Source: Polycladospora coralii
Lineage (GTDB): Bacteria; Bacillota; Bacilli; Thermoactinomycetales; Thermoactinomycetaceae
Assembly (NCBI RefSeq): GCF_014773435.2
Contig: NZ_JACXAG020000013.1
Span: 1 to 37,912, forward strand
Direction: 5' to 3'
DNA: 37,912 nt
Made by a program: the position numbers and the translations under genes. Under the pieces are notes generated by a model. The model was not told the origin of the DNA and did no database searches. It was given only the letters and a program-made list of their open reading frames with translations. The stretch's first letter is position 1. Every line of letters begins with the position of its first letter. This document shows, piece by piece, positions 7,526-16,251 of the stretch.

Positions 7526-8350
7526 TTACTCATCTTTCAAGAGTTCGGTTAACATTTGACTCTTATTTGAAAGAAAGTATTTAGTAATTGCGTAATGATT
7601 TGTGTCTTCATAGCGTACAGGACTTATGGGGACAGTATCAAAATTAATAATTTGAGCTTCTGGGAAGCCAAGTAGTATGGGCGAATGTGTAGCAATAATA
7701 AACTGCGCCTGAAAATGAGTGATTGCATGATGGAGTATTTTTATGAAAGCAAGTTGGCGTGAAGGCGATAACGCAGCTTCAGGTTCATCTAAGAGATAAA
7801 CTCCTTTTTTGTAGAATTCCTTCTCAGAGAGTGCAAGGAAGGATTCTCCATGTGAGCGTTCATGAAGGGAAAAGTCGTAAGGCTGGAAAGAAGGATCGTC
7901 CGCTCTTAATTGATCAATATAAGTGGCATAATGGTAAAATGATTCAGCCCTTAAAAAGAAACCTTGATTGATTTTTGGCATCCAAGAAAGTTTAATATAG
8001 GGGCCTAGCGCTGATTCAGACTTTTGTAAGTCAAATTGATGGTTTTGGGATCCGCCAGCGGTATTAAATCTACATTGATCTGCAATTGCTTCGAGTAATG
8101 TAGATTTTCCTGACCCATTCTCTCCTACAAAAAACGTAACGGGTGAGTGGATTTCTAGATCTTCAAATGAATAGATGGTCGGGATAGAAAAGGGATAATC
8201 TCTGGATTTTTTTGATTGATCTGGATATCTTGAATGAATGCTTTTTAAAAAGATCGAAGTACTACTTCCTTTTTGTATTATCCAAATCTCCTCCCTATGA
8301 TCATGTATTGTAAACCTACATGTAACCTGTATATCACGATGTTTCGTCAA
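7526..8350 (-). CDS. AAA/ABC-type ATPase (SMC-like, AbiEii/COG3910 type)
   Basis: The Walker A FFVGENGSGKSTLLEAIA is at about residues 73-90. A signature-like HERSHGESFLAL lies near 165, Walker B VYLLDEPEAALSPSRQ near 185-200, and an H-loop ATHSPILL near 222. The YPFSIP...F..LEIHSPVTFF opening is typical of small predicted ATPases (COG3910) related to the ABC/SMC/OLD superfamily; some act in phage defence, others in repair. The ~275-residue length is slightly above the usual 230-250. The start is uncertain: the TTG at 8350 has no site, while a perfect GGGAGGAG (about 8288-8295) is followed by ATT TGG ATA with no standard start codon. No partner nuclease or toxin gene is adjacent. Confidence 0.8.
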   Translation of the reverse strand: MTKHRDIQVTCRFTIHDHREEIWIIQKGSSTSIFLKSIHSRYPDQSKKSRDYPFSIPTIYSFEDLEIHSPVTFFVGENGSGKSTLLEAIADQCRFNTAGGSQNHQFDLQKSESALGPYIKLSWMPKINQGFFLRAESFYHYATYIDQLRADDPSFQPYDFSLHERSHGESFLALSEKEFYKKGVYLLDEPEAALSPSRQLAFIKILHHAITHFQAQFIIATHSPILLGFPEAQIINFDTVPISPVRYEDTNHYAITKYFLSNKSQMLTELLKDE

Positions 8351-8866
8351 GCCAGCAACAGTGAAACTAGATCAACTCTAGCAGAAACCAGTCCTCACTC
8401 TAATTATACCTTAGCATATATGGATGAATATCTCGTTTTAAAAATACATGGGACTGATTGGATGTAAATATACGGATTAAAGTGGAAAATAAGAAGTCCT
8501 GTTTATAAGCTCTTGGATAGTGATGGATAGGATATCCTGTTTTTAATCATATCATGCTGTTCGACCAGCACCTATTTTCAGCTGCATACTGTATGGGAGC
8601 CTGTGTCGCGGTTCATGGAAATCCTAACGGTTCTTCTCTTAGTTCAAAATCTCTTTGCTTACATAACACGAATTAGCCTCAGATATTTTTTTGTGGGATT
8701 AAATACTCTTTTTTCGATAGTGGATAAAATCTGCGTTTTGACGACTCACTCCTATCTGGTCCACTTTCATACAGGGGAGGAGACTATTTTTTGAGTTTAT
8801 TCGTGACATTCTTCATTGGTTTTGTATAAATTGGTTAATATTCATTTAATTTCTGAAAGGAGCGGT
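8351..8866. other. Non-coding gap, 516 bases
   Basis: No supported gene. A short palindrome AGGATATCCT lies near 8528. A frame from 8603 to 8794 has no ribosome binding site and no recognisable product. The last 20 bases carry the AAAGGAG of the next gene. Confidence 0.5.
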
Positions 8867-9292
8867 ATGATTTTGGCAGATATATTAAATGTGACGATTG
8901 ATTTAAACACGGATCGGTTTGTTACTAATTTTCAGCCACAAGCAATCGGTCATCTTTCATCGGTTGTTTTAGGAATATTGGAAACGCTAGATACCGATCC
9001 TCCATCTGATGTTCCTGAATTTACTGTTGGTGCATATGAAGTTAGAGCTGTATTTAATCGGACTATAGGTGATTTTTGGAATGATCATACTTTGATTGAA
9101 AAGGGAGTTAAGCCGCCTCCTAACCTGCGCTTACCGATTTTTAGAGTTAACTATTCTCCGAGTTTAGAGAATATAGCTAGAGGTGTGTTTCAAGCTTTTT
9201 CTCCAGTTGTGACGCAGCTATTTAGAAAAAAATTAGTTTATGTAACAGCAAAAAATTCATTTTATAGTTCGACTACCATTTCGGGACTTTAA
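8867..9292 (+). CDS. Unknown protein, 141 aa, possibly a truncated larger gene
   Basis: AAAGGAG (8856-8862) precedes ATG 8867-8869 (MILADILNVTIDLNTDRFV). A TTG two codons later gives better spacing. The protein is beta-rich with a proline-rich centre (TLDTDPPSDVPEFTVGAYE) and ends VYVTAKNSFYSSTTISGL. I do not recognise it. The same reading frame continues past the TAA for another ~34 codons of plausible protein (LGDRLGYKLNTRIETQVISN), so the gene may have been cut short by a nonsense mutation. Similar small acidic proteins in this window (33619-34173, 17510-18010) may be spore-surface proteins, but no sequence relation is evident. Confidence 0.55.
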   Translation: MILADILNVTIDLNTDRFVTNFQPQAIGHLSSVVLGILETLDTDPPSDVPEFTVGAYEVRAVFNRTIGDFWNDHTLIEKGVKPPPNLRLPIFRVNYSPSLENIARGVFQAFSPVVTQLFRKKLVYVTAKNSFYSSTTISGL

Positions 9293-9701
9293 GTATGTAG
9301 CTGTCTAGGGGATAGACTTGGATATAAATTAAATACAAGAATAGAAACGCAAGTGATATCAAACAACGTTGTTTTGATAAACGATACTAAGGAATGAATT
9401 TAACCCCTTAGAAGTTTCCGTGATCGATACAAAAGATCATGCTGGGGTTGCGAAGATCAGGATACAGGGAAATGCATTTGCATTGATATCAGGTTATGTA
9501 TCCTAATATAATAATAGTGCCAGGAAAACACCAATTGGAGATGGATTTAATACAATTACAATTAGTCCTAGTCTACGGAAAGGGGATTTATGGGAGGGTG
9601 GTGCTGCCATACGTCGCTATTATACAAAAGTAGATCAGAGCATAACGGTTTGTCCCGTTAGTTATTTATACATTATTCATTTCACAAAGTTATTAGGATG
9701 A
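9293..9701 (+). pseudogene. Degenerate continuation, includes a beta-propeller-like repeat
   Basis: The frame of the previous gene continues to TGA near 9392. A second frame from 9411 then reads EVSVIDTKDHAGVAKIRIQG, followed by NAFALISGYVS, a TAA at 9504-9506, and then DGFNTITISPSLRKGDLWEG to TGA 9699-9701. VSVIDT-x-x-H-x-GVAKI is the strand pattern of a YVTN/YncE beta-propeller repeat and is close to the fragment coded on the other strand at 9935-10175. Several stops and a frame change show that it is dead. Two further short overlapping frames follow (9698-9793 and 9790-9852), with no recognisable product. Confidence 0.5.
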
Positions 9702-9934
9702 CAAGTAGTTCAATTGAGCGACCTAAATTTAAATTGGCCTTAAGTGTGGTAGAGAAAGAATACCCCCCTTACACGAGGTACAAGTTTATATGAGTAAACA
9801 GATGATTGATATATATGGCGGTGATCAAAACGATTTTAGAGCAATGTCCTAGATCATACTTATATTACGATTTAGATTACAAAATCATCAACATCAATAG
9901 ATCACTTTTACACCTAAACAGGAGAGTACTCTTA

Positions 9935-10175
9935 AGGTGTAATGACTAGCGCGATTGGACGTAAAGTGACTCCTACTGTTGTGATAATCTGACTCGTCTT
10001 CGTCTCAATCACGGAGACAATCGCTTAAAAAATGACAGATATAGGCATACTGTCCATCCTAGGTGATGAACATCGGTGTAGTTGGAAGACCAATCTGTAT
10101 CCGAGCCACTCCCCTATGATCCTTTGTATCAATAGCAGTCATATTTCCATGGGTTCCTTGACTTAAAATATGCCC
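9935..10175 (-). pseudogene. YVTN-type beta-propeller protein remnant
   Basis: The minus strand reads HGNMTAIDTKDHRGVARIQI followed by a TP-x-FIT, a stop, and DGQYAYICH. After a frame change it reads SVIETKTSQIITTVGVTLRP and IALVITP. Two repeats of the pattern V-x-V-I-[DE]T-x-x-x-x-I-x-x-x-V-x-V-G-x-x-P-x-x-x-x-[VI]TPDG-x-YAYV are clear, as in YncE and S-layer beta-propellers. It has at least one stop and one frameshift and no start, so it is a remnant. The interval 9853-9934 holds nothing I can read. Confidence 0.6.
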
Positions 10176-10265
10176 ATATATAATGTCAAAAAATAGGGGT
10201 TTTCACATTAGAAAATTCTAAATTTTTTAAGCGCTTTTTGAAGTATTTTTGTTAGTCCCCTGTTT

Positions 10266-10291
10266 GAGGGAAAATCAGTTGATTTCCCCTC
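10266..10291 (-). terminator. Hairpin downstream of the 10318-10710 gene
   Basis: GAGGGAAAATC (10266-10276) pairs with GATTTCCCCTC (10281-10291) around AGTT, with one mismatch. It lies about 27 bases after the stop of the minus-strand gene. The U-run is poor, so terminator strength is doubtful. Confidence 0.45.
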
Positions 10292-10317
10292 GTCCCTAAA
10301 TCCATTGTCCTCTTATA

Positions 10318-10710
10318 TTAATTCAAGTAAAAAATACCACTAGGGATGATGTTTTCGTCTGATGATTTTAGTGCAAATTTATTATGCGTATCATCTTCGC
10401 ATAAATTATAAATATTGAGAAAAACTCGTTTTAATTCACCTGAACCATCCGTTACCTCTCCATAAATATTCATACCACATTCAGAACGACTAACCCTGCC
10501 AACAAAATGATCTTTAACGGCTCCAGTTGAATCATATCTTGTCCAATTAATATAAACGCCTGCATGGCTAATTTCATAAATCAGACCATTTTCAGAGGTC
10601 CAATTCCCTGATAAATTCATTCTAGAATCTTCAGCCAAAGCTGACATTGGGAAGTTAAATAGCCAGATGAAAGAAAAAAATAACAGAGCGAGTGCGTGCC
10701 GTCTTATCAC
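10318..10710 (-). CDS. Small secreted protein of unknown function, 130 aa
   Basis: A GTG at 10708-10710 follows AGGAG with 8-base spacing; a GTG nine bases upstream is too close to the site. The N-terminus MIRRHALALLFFSFIWLFNF ends PMSALA, a good Sec signal peptide with AxA cleavage. The ~100-residue mature part begins EDSRMNLSGNWTSENGLIYE and has regular short strands (GVYINWTRYD, HFVGRVSRSECGMNIYG, LKRVFLNIYN), suggesting a small beta-barrel or lipocalin-like fold, with two cysteines that could pair. I do not recognise a family. It starts a block of secreted-protein genes that runs to 15780. Confidence 0.7.
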   Translation of the reverse strand: MIRRHALALLFFSFIWLFNFPMSALAEDSRMNLSGNWTSENGLIYEISHAGVYINWTRYDSTGAVKDHFVGRVSRSECGMNIYGEVTDGSGELKRVFLNIYNLCEDDTHNKFALKSSDENIIPSGIFYLN

Positions 10711-11388
10711 TACGATCACTCCTATTCATTATTATTGGTGTTCAGTTCTTATAAACCGAATAAATTGGAAGTGTATTTCATTGGATAATTAGACTAAATT
10801 GACGATTGATGACTTTTCTGGCATCAAACAACTTTTAAAAGACCTGTTTACAAGTTGCTTGATAAAGTAAGTTCATAGAAAAATCCCCCTTATCAAATAA
10901 ATTAGATTTTTTAATCAGTTTAATTAATATGAATTGAATGGCTATTCATTCACATTATATGATTCTTCTACATAATTTTCAACTTAATTTTCATCAATAA
11001 TAGTCTTTTTCTCCTCATTCTGGTCCGATATTCCTAGCTCAATTTCACATCAGGATTGTCTAAATGCTGTATAACCAAGAAAATAACATGTTCAATGATA
11101 ATGAACAATTTTTATTTTATAGTAAATAAAAACAGTAGAAAAAAATACACTGATGGTTCATAATAGAGTGAGAAATGCTTAATTTACTAAACGTACTAAA
11201 TGCTATTTAAGTTAATGGATTGACTTTCATCTGTTTTTATAAAATGTAAATCTATCTTATTGATTGTTGCATCTATTAACTTAAATCACTCTTTTAATGG
11301 TTTCCTTAATGAAGGGGTTAAAGATTTGATTCATCAGACATACCCTAGATAAGTTTGTCTACCTTTAAAATGAAAAGAGGTAATTTCC
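10711..11388. other. AT-rich gap, 678 bases, with two inverted repeats
   Basis: No gene was found. TGTTCA (11089-11094) and TGAACA (11102-11107) flank a 7-base centre, like a small operator. TTTAAGTTAAT (11207-11217) and ATTAACTTAAA (11275-11285) form an 11-bp inverted repeat 57 bases apart, about 100 bases before the next start. A 17-base string TGGAAGTGTATTTCATT near 10767 recurs near 25060. Promoter assignment is not safe in DNA this AT-rich. Confidence 0.4.
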
Positions 11389-12792
11389 ATGAAGAAGTTA
11401 ATGTTGTGTCTCTTGTCTTTTCTTGTACTAAGCGTTTTTATCCCCAGTGATGCTTTTGGTTCCGATCATACGTATACTTCAGAAGAAAAACTTGAACTCA
11501 TCAAAAAATATGCACCGCGGATTTGGTTCGACAAAAATGAACGGTATTTCCCTTCATCTGTAGAATGGTCCGCACCTTATATGGAGCGCTATAAACCAGA
11601 AGGTAGTAACGAGTATTCACTTCGGTCTAAACAATCGCTAAAAAACCCTGGTGATGTGCTTGACTTCTTCTATGGTGATCTAAGTTCAGCTAATATTTAT
11701 GTGGGGTGGCGTGAAGCTGGTCCTCACACGATTGATTTAAAATATATGGTGTGGTACCCCTACAATCGAGGGAAACTTCCCGCAAATATTGAAAATTTAC
11801 TTAAATTTCTTCCATCAGGAATCACACCTAAAAACATGGGTTTCGGACATCACGTGGGTGATTGGGAAGGTATTGAAATCCGTGTAGTGAATGGGAAAGC
11901 CACACAAGTTAAGCTCAATTATCATTCGTGGAATAAAAAATATAATTGGTCTGATTTTCAACGTGTTGATGGAGACAATATTGTCATTTACTCAGCACGT
12001 GGATCGCATGGATCATGGAAAGATCCCGGTAATCATACCTATCTGAATCTTGTTGTAGACACATTGCAAGATGTGACAAGCGCTGGTACAGCATGGGATA
12101 CCTGGAATTCAGTAGAAGCTTATGATTTTGATTTGCAAGAAGGACTATCTGGAAAGCCCTGGCCGGCTTGGTTAAGTAATGACAATACGTGGACTGAAGC
12201 CGGAAAAAATCCGTCTGATGCTTTAGCTGGTGGAATACGTAAGTGGGGCAATTCTGAAGATGGATGCAACTTTACAGGTTTGTGTGTAAATAGTGGTGGC
12301 CCACATGGACCAGACGCTGGTTCAAATTGGACAGGCACATTTGGACCACCAACCACAGCATTGTATAATGTCTCATTTCGTTCGGCTTCTCAAAAATATC
12401 TAGTAGCTGAAAGCGATGGCGGTAAAAATGTAAATGCCAATCGGAATCAGGTAGGAGTCTGGGAAAGGTTTAATTTAAAGCGTGCAACACCTGCAGAAGA
12501 TACGAGCTGTATCAAGAATGGAGACTATGTCAACATTGAAACAGGATCAGGCTACTATCTACGTGCCACAGATAAAGGAAGTTTAGATGCGAGAGCTTCA
12601 CAGCCAAAGAGTTGGGAAAAATTCCAATTGATTAATCACACGGATAAAAGCAGCTGCTTGGCTTCTGGCGATCAAATTTCACTCAAAACGATTCATGGCA
12701 AATATGTAGTGGGAGAAAATGATGGTGATGCGCATGCAGATCGCTCAAAAATTGGATCTTGGGAGAAATTTATCTTTACCATTCATGAATAA
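11389..12792 (+). CDS. Secreted Vps62-like protein with C-terminal beta-trefoil
   Basis: ATG follows AAGAGGT with 8-base spacing. The signal peptide MKKLMLCLLSFLVLSVFIPS ends at DAFGSDH. Residues ~35-300 match the Vps62/DUF946 family: KYAPRIWFDKNERYFPSSVE near 40-58, GHHVGDWEGIEIRV near 152-165, and SARGSHGSW near 203-211. Residues ~330-467 contain FRSASQKYLVAESDGG, NIETGSGYYLRATDKG and SLKTIHGKYVVGENDG, three lobes of a fascin-like beta-trefoil. The trefoil suggests binding to sugar or surface structures. Vps62-like proteins occur in fungi and in secreted bacterial proteins, and their molecular function is poorly known. No neighbour forms an operon with it. Four cysteines in the trefoil may form disulfides outside the cell. 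Domain calls are confident; function is not. Confidence 0.85.
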   Translation: MKKLMLCLLSFLVLSVFIPSDAFGSDHTYTSEEKLELIKKYAPRIWFDKNERYFPSSVEWSAPYMERYKPEGSNEYSLRSKQSLKNPGDVLDFFYGDLSSANIYVGWREAGPHTIDLKYMVWYPYNRGKLPANIENLLKFLPSGITPKNMGFGHHVGDWEGIEIRVVNGKATQVKLNYHSWNKKYNWSDFQRVDGDNIVIYSARGSHGSWKDPGNHTYLNLVVDTLQDVTSAGTAWDTWNSVEAYDFDLQEGLSGKPWPAWLSNDNTWTEAGKNPSDALAGGIRKWGNSEDGCNFTGLCVNSGGPHGPDAGSNWTGTFGPPTTALYNVSFRSASQKYLVAESDGGKNVNANRNQVGVWERFNLKRATPAEDTSCIKNGDYVNIETGSGYYLRATDKGSLDARASQPKSWEKFQLINHTDKSSCLASGDQISLKTIHGKYVVGENDGDAHADRSKIGSWEKFIFTIHE

Positions 12793-13288
12793 TTCACTGC
12801 GTATTTAACTTGTCTAAGGTGTTCATGGTGAATCAAATCTTTAACCCACTCATTAAGAGTACCATTTAAAGCGTTATATGGCGTGAAACACATTTAGATA
12901 GCTTGGGTTCTGTACGGATTTGGACTCAGGTTGTCTATTTTGTTTTGATAAGAAATTAAGGGGAAATATCGTGCGATCCTCTCTTTATTATAAGACTGAT
13001 TCATTAAATAAAGACATACTATTAGATAATTCCCATAATCAGATAGACAGCATATTGAAACATAATAAAGTACAGCCTTTTCATGATTAGCATATAAGAT
13101 TACAAAATTAAAACGATTTTTCTTAAATAGTTAGTTTGTCTTCGTCTACGAAGCATAAATTCACCTAACTACATTGGCTTTCTCTGTTTTTAAATGAATT
13201 TAAATCATTATGAATAACAAAAAAATGTCAATTTTATAAAAAATATAGTATAATTACACTTGAAAGTTTATTCTTGGTTTGAAAGGAT
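12793..13288. other. Non-coding gap of about 500 bases
   Basis: No gene, RNA or clear repeat was found in 12793-13220; the text is AT-rich with stops in all frames. The promoter of the next gene lies at its right end. Confidence 0.5.
13225..13254 (+). promoter_or_regulatory. Probable sigma-A promoter of the two-repeat secreted protein
   Basis: A perfect -10 TATAAT (13249-13254) with a 4/6 -35 ATGTCA (13225-13230) at 18-base spacing lies 44 bases before the chosen TTG start. The surroundings are very AT-rich, so the -35 match is weak evidence. Confidence 0.5.
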
Positions 13289-13297
13289 TTGAAAATA

Positions 13298-13867
13298 TTG
13301 AAAAAGTTTTTGTTAATTGTGGCATTCGTTATGGTTTCTGTTTTTCCTCAATCTCATGTTTTGGCGGAAGAAAGTTTTTCTCAGCATGTTGGTGATATAA
13401 TCGTCGGAACCATATCGGATTTTGGGTTTAGCGATGAGACCGGTATGTTTGTAAATGATGTAACACTTGATGAAAAAGGGAAAGAAATGGTTTCTTTAAT
13501 TTATGGACTTTCGATAAAGGGTCAAAATAGCGGAGATTATACTGATATTTTGGTTCCTTTAACTGTTGAAGCAAGTCGCATTGTTATAACTAGTTCTCAT
13601 GCTACAGGCTTTGTAAGTGATGGTATATCAGCCGGAGGTGCATTTGATAGCTATGTGGGTCATACGATTTTAGGAACAGTATCGGATTTTGGTTTCAGTG
13701 ATGAGGCAAATATATTTATTTATGATTCAAAATTTGATAGCAGTGGGAAAGAGATGGTCTCTATCATATTTGGTATATCAATTGGTAGTGGCGATCGACA
13801 TAATTATGTTCTTGCTCCTATGACTGTAGAAGCAAGTCGTATTCATGTAAAAAGCGTTTTAGATTAG
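13298..13867 (+). CDS. Secreted protein made of two tandem ~70-residue repeats
   Basis: TTG 13298-13300 lies 10 bases after AAAGGA; another TTG at 13289 would be almost on top of the site. The signal peptide MKKFLLIVAFVMVSVFPQSH ends VLAEE. The mature protein is two homologous units. One has VGTISDFGFSDETGMFVND, GKEMVSLIYGLSI and VPLTVEASRIVI. The other has LGTVSDFGFSDEANIFIYD, GKEMVSIIFGISI and APMTVEASRIHV. The unit is beta-rich and about 35% acidic or polar. I know no named family. A DNA-level trace of the duplication remains (GATTTTGG-TT-AG-GATGA in both). It stands alone between two other secreted-protein genes, without a terminator I can see. Confidence 0.75.
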   Translation: MKKFLLIVAFVMVSVFPQSHVLAEESFSQHVGDIIVGTISDFGFSDETGMFVNDVTLDEKGKEMVSLIYGLSIKGQNSGDYTDILVPLTVEASRIVITSSHATGFVSDGISAGGAFDSYVGHTILGTVSDFGFSDEANIFIYDSKFDSSGKEMVSIIFGISIGSGDRHNYVLAPMTVEASRIHVKSVLD

Positions 13868-14037
13868 TAACCGATCACCTGCCTTTATCTTATCCATATT
13901 GCTATACTGATACGAAAGGCGTATTTGAAAGAATCTGGGATGGATACAGCTACCACACATGGGGAGTTTTTGTGGTTGCTTATTTAAAAATGTTCAAATG
14001 AGCAAGTGAACCACTTAAACATAAAGGAGATGTAGAA

Positions 14038-15780
14038 TTGAGAAATTTGGTTATTCGTATGATATGTATATGCTTACTAATCTCAATATTCTTACCTTTA
14101 AACGTATCTTATGCAAGCCCATCTGTTTATTTCGATGAAAGTGCTTATCAAAAAAGAAAAACAGCGTATATTGAACAAGGCGTATGGGATGAATCGAATG
14201 ATGCACTTGTATTACAAGCTTATGCGGGAGAAGAGCTTAATCAAAAATCATTACAGGATTTTTTGAATGTGTTACGCAATGGTGGACAAAAAAATTCTGA
14301 TTTTACACTAACAAAACTGATTCGAGTGCTGATGTTTCGTCCTGAAATTAAGGACGAGTTAGTTGAAGCATTAGAGGGATATCATTTTTGGTTTAGAGAA
14401 GGGGGTACGGGCGATCACGTTTTCTCTTCTGAGAATCATATGTTAATGTATACGTCGTCTCAATATCTTCTGCAAGAAAAATATGGTTTATATGAAGATG
14501 AGCGTACATATAAGCGTTTAAAGAAGTACTTGGAAGTTAAAAATCAGTATGGTTTTTATGAATTTTACTCCCCTAATTATTATCCGTACACCTTATCAGC
14601 TCTCTTAAACCTCGTTGATTTTACCGAGGATGAAGAAATTCGTCAGCTTGCATCTGGTGCGGCACAACGGCTATTGCAAGATGTGTTATTCGTTACCAAT
14701 GATGAAGGTGCATTTTTTGCAGCCTCGGGTAGAACAAATGATGGCTATCGTTCAAATGGGTTAAACGCAAATATTAATCGTATTATTTATCTGGTTACAG
14801 GCATTGGAAATGATAAGGCTAGAACTCCAAGCCCGATTGGGGTAATGTTGGCCACATCTGATTTGGAAATAAGCGATGATGTTTTTCGATACTTTGGAAA
14901 GCCGATTAATATGACATACTCCAATGGACATTCATTAGGAGAAGCAATGAATACCATTTATAAAGATTTTCCACGAGCAGAACGTGTCCCTTTCTATTGG
15001 ACACAGGGAGCTTATTTCCATCCGGATGTAGCAGCAGATACGGCTTGGTTTGCCAGTCGCTATAAATTACAAGGCTATGAATCTCTAAAAGCATTTGATC
15101 GATTTTTGGGGCTATCTGAATCAGCAGCTCCAGCGGCAGCTAAAGCTGGTGCGGTATTTAGTAGAAGTTCGGTTTTATCTCAAGCTAATTTTGCTATGTA
15201 TAAAGATGGTGGTGTTATGTTGCATTCGCTACAAGATTACTGGCCTGGTAGACAGGGCTACCAACAAAATCCTTGGATCGCCACAACTGGAACGAAATCA
15301 GTGTGGACAAAGTCAGGAGATGGTGGAGGTAGTAGTGTGATGCAAAATGATCACTTGCCCAAAATTAAACAAATGAATAATGTTGCGGTTATCCAGTACA
15401 ATCCTTATCCAGAAATCGAAGCGTATCATGCTGGTGGTTCTAACGTATCGCTATATTGGCCTAACGGTTTCGATGAAGAAATAAGAAATGGAAACTGGAA
15501 ATTTGGTAAAGAAGATGATGGTTATGTAGCTGTTCGATATCCTTGTGGTAATGGTGATGCAGAGAAAGTTACTTGTGACTGGAATGAACAAACTTGGGTA
15601 ACAATTGTGGGGACAAAAGAGAAATACGGCAGTTTTAACCAATTCAAACAAAAAGTATTAAGTGAAGTCCAATATGATGCTGATTGGGAATGGCATGGCT
15701 CTTTTTGGAAGGGAACACTGAAGTATGTATATGATTCTGATGTGAAATTTGATGGAACGGATATTAGTTTAACGTGGTAA
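14038..15780 (+). CDS. Secreted heparinase II/III-like (alpha/alpha toroid) protein, 580 aa
   Basis: The TTG start follows AAAGGAG at 8 bases. A signal peptide (MRNLVIRMICICLLISIFLP...) ends near NVSYASPS. Residues ~60-290 are helical with FWFREGGTGDHVFSSENHML near 115-135 and SPNYYPYTLSALLNL near 178-192. Residues ~350-480 contain FSRSSVLSQANFAMYKDGGV and HSLQDYWPGR, with beta-strand character. A helical toroid followed by a beta-sandwich, with conserved Asn-His, Tyr and Arg patches, is the layout of polysaccharide lyases such as heparinase II/III and hyaluronate/chondroitin lyases (PL8/PL12/PL21). I cannot place it in one PL family, and the catalytic set is not proven. It probably degrades or binds uronic-acid polysaccharide outside the cell. 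A strong terminator follows. Confidence 0.6.
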   Translation: MRNLVIRMICICLLISIFLPLNVSYASPSVYFDESAYQKRKTAYIEQGVWDESNDALVLQAYAGEELNQKSLQDFLNVLRNGGQKNSDFTLTKLIRVLMFRPEIKDELVEALEGYHFWFREGGTGDHVFSSENHMLMYTSSQYLLQEKYGLYEDERTYKRLKKYLEVKNQYGFYEFYSPNYYPYTLSALLNLVDFTEDEEIRQLASGAAQRLLQDVLFVTNDEGAFFAASGRTNDGYRSNGLNANINRIIYLVTGIGNDKARTPSPIGVMLATSDLEISDDVFRYFGKPINMTYSNGHSLGEAMNTIYKDFPRAERVPFYWTQGAYFHPDVAADTAWFASRYKLQGYESLKAFDRFLGLSESAAPAAAKAGAVFSRSSVLSQANFAMYKDGGVMLHSLQDYWPGRQGYQQNPWIATTGTKSVWTKSGDGGGSSVMQNDHLPKIKQMNNVAVIQYNPYPEIEAYHAGGSNVSLYWPNGFDEEIRNGNWKFGKEDDGYVAVRYPCGNGDAEKVTCDWNEQTWVTIVGTKEKYGSFNQFKQKVLSEVQYDADWEWHGSFWKGTLKYVYDSDVKFDGTDISLTW

Positions 15781-15793
15781 ACAGAAGTGAAGT

Positions 15794-15837
15794 AAGCGGT
15801 CTATTCATTTGCAAATTCGTGAATGAATAGACCGCTT
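15794..15837 (+). terminator. Strong rho-independent terminator
   Basis: AAGCGGTCTATTCATT (15794-15809) pairs perfectly with AATGAATAGACCGCTT (15822-15837), 14 bases after the stop of the heparinase-like gene. Only a short T-rich tail follows. Being symmetrical, it may work from both sides. Confidence 0.85.
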
Positions 15838-15966
15838 TAATTCGACTTAGTAACAAAGTTTTTTTCTACAACCATGATTTTTCGAGTTATCGTTGGAGAA
15901 CGTTAAACATGACCTGTCGCAAATCGACATAGCTGATATAAAATAAAAGAATAAGGGAGTGTAGAT

Positions 15967-16215
15967 ATGAAAATGAAAAAAGAAGAGCGTGAAATAATCA
16001 TCCGAAATATCCAATCCTATTTTTTAGAAGAGCATGATGTGGAATTTGGTAATATTGCAGCAGATGGAATCCTTCAGTTTTTATTTGCTGAAATAGGTCC
16101 TCATATTCATAATGAAGCGATTGCAGAGGCTCGTAAATTAATTGGAGAACGTATGCTATCCATTGAAGACGAGCTCTATGTTTTGGAAAAACCAATTCAA
16201 TTTGAACGAAAATGA
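15967..16215 (+). CDS. DUF2164 family protein, 82 aa
   Basis: ATG is preceded by AAGGGAG at 7 bases. The pattern KEEREIIIRNIQSYFLEEHD followed by VEFGNIAADGILQFLFAEIG and PHIHNEAIAEARKLI is that of DUF2164: a short all-helical protein with E-x-x-[DE]-[IF]-G-x-x-A and G-P-x-I-[YH]-N-x-[AG]-I motifs. Its function is unknown. The length is normal for the family. It lies 36 bases before a Nudix gene on the same strand and probably shares its transcript, which ends at the 16877-16928 terminator. Confidence 0.85.
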   Translation: MKMKKEEREIIIRNIQSYFLEEHDVEFGNIAADGILQFLFAEIGPHIHNEAIAEARKLIGERMLSIEDELYVLEKPIQFERK

Positions 16216-16251
16216 CCATAATGAAAAATATAGAATTGAGAGGGTTACAGG

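Noticed and set aside
8603-8794. Plus-strand 63-codon hydrophobic frame
   Set aside because: No ribosome binding site, composition typical of AT-rich non-coding DNA, and no overlap with any known small-protein pattern.
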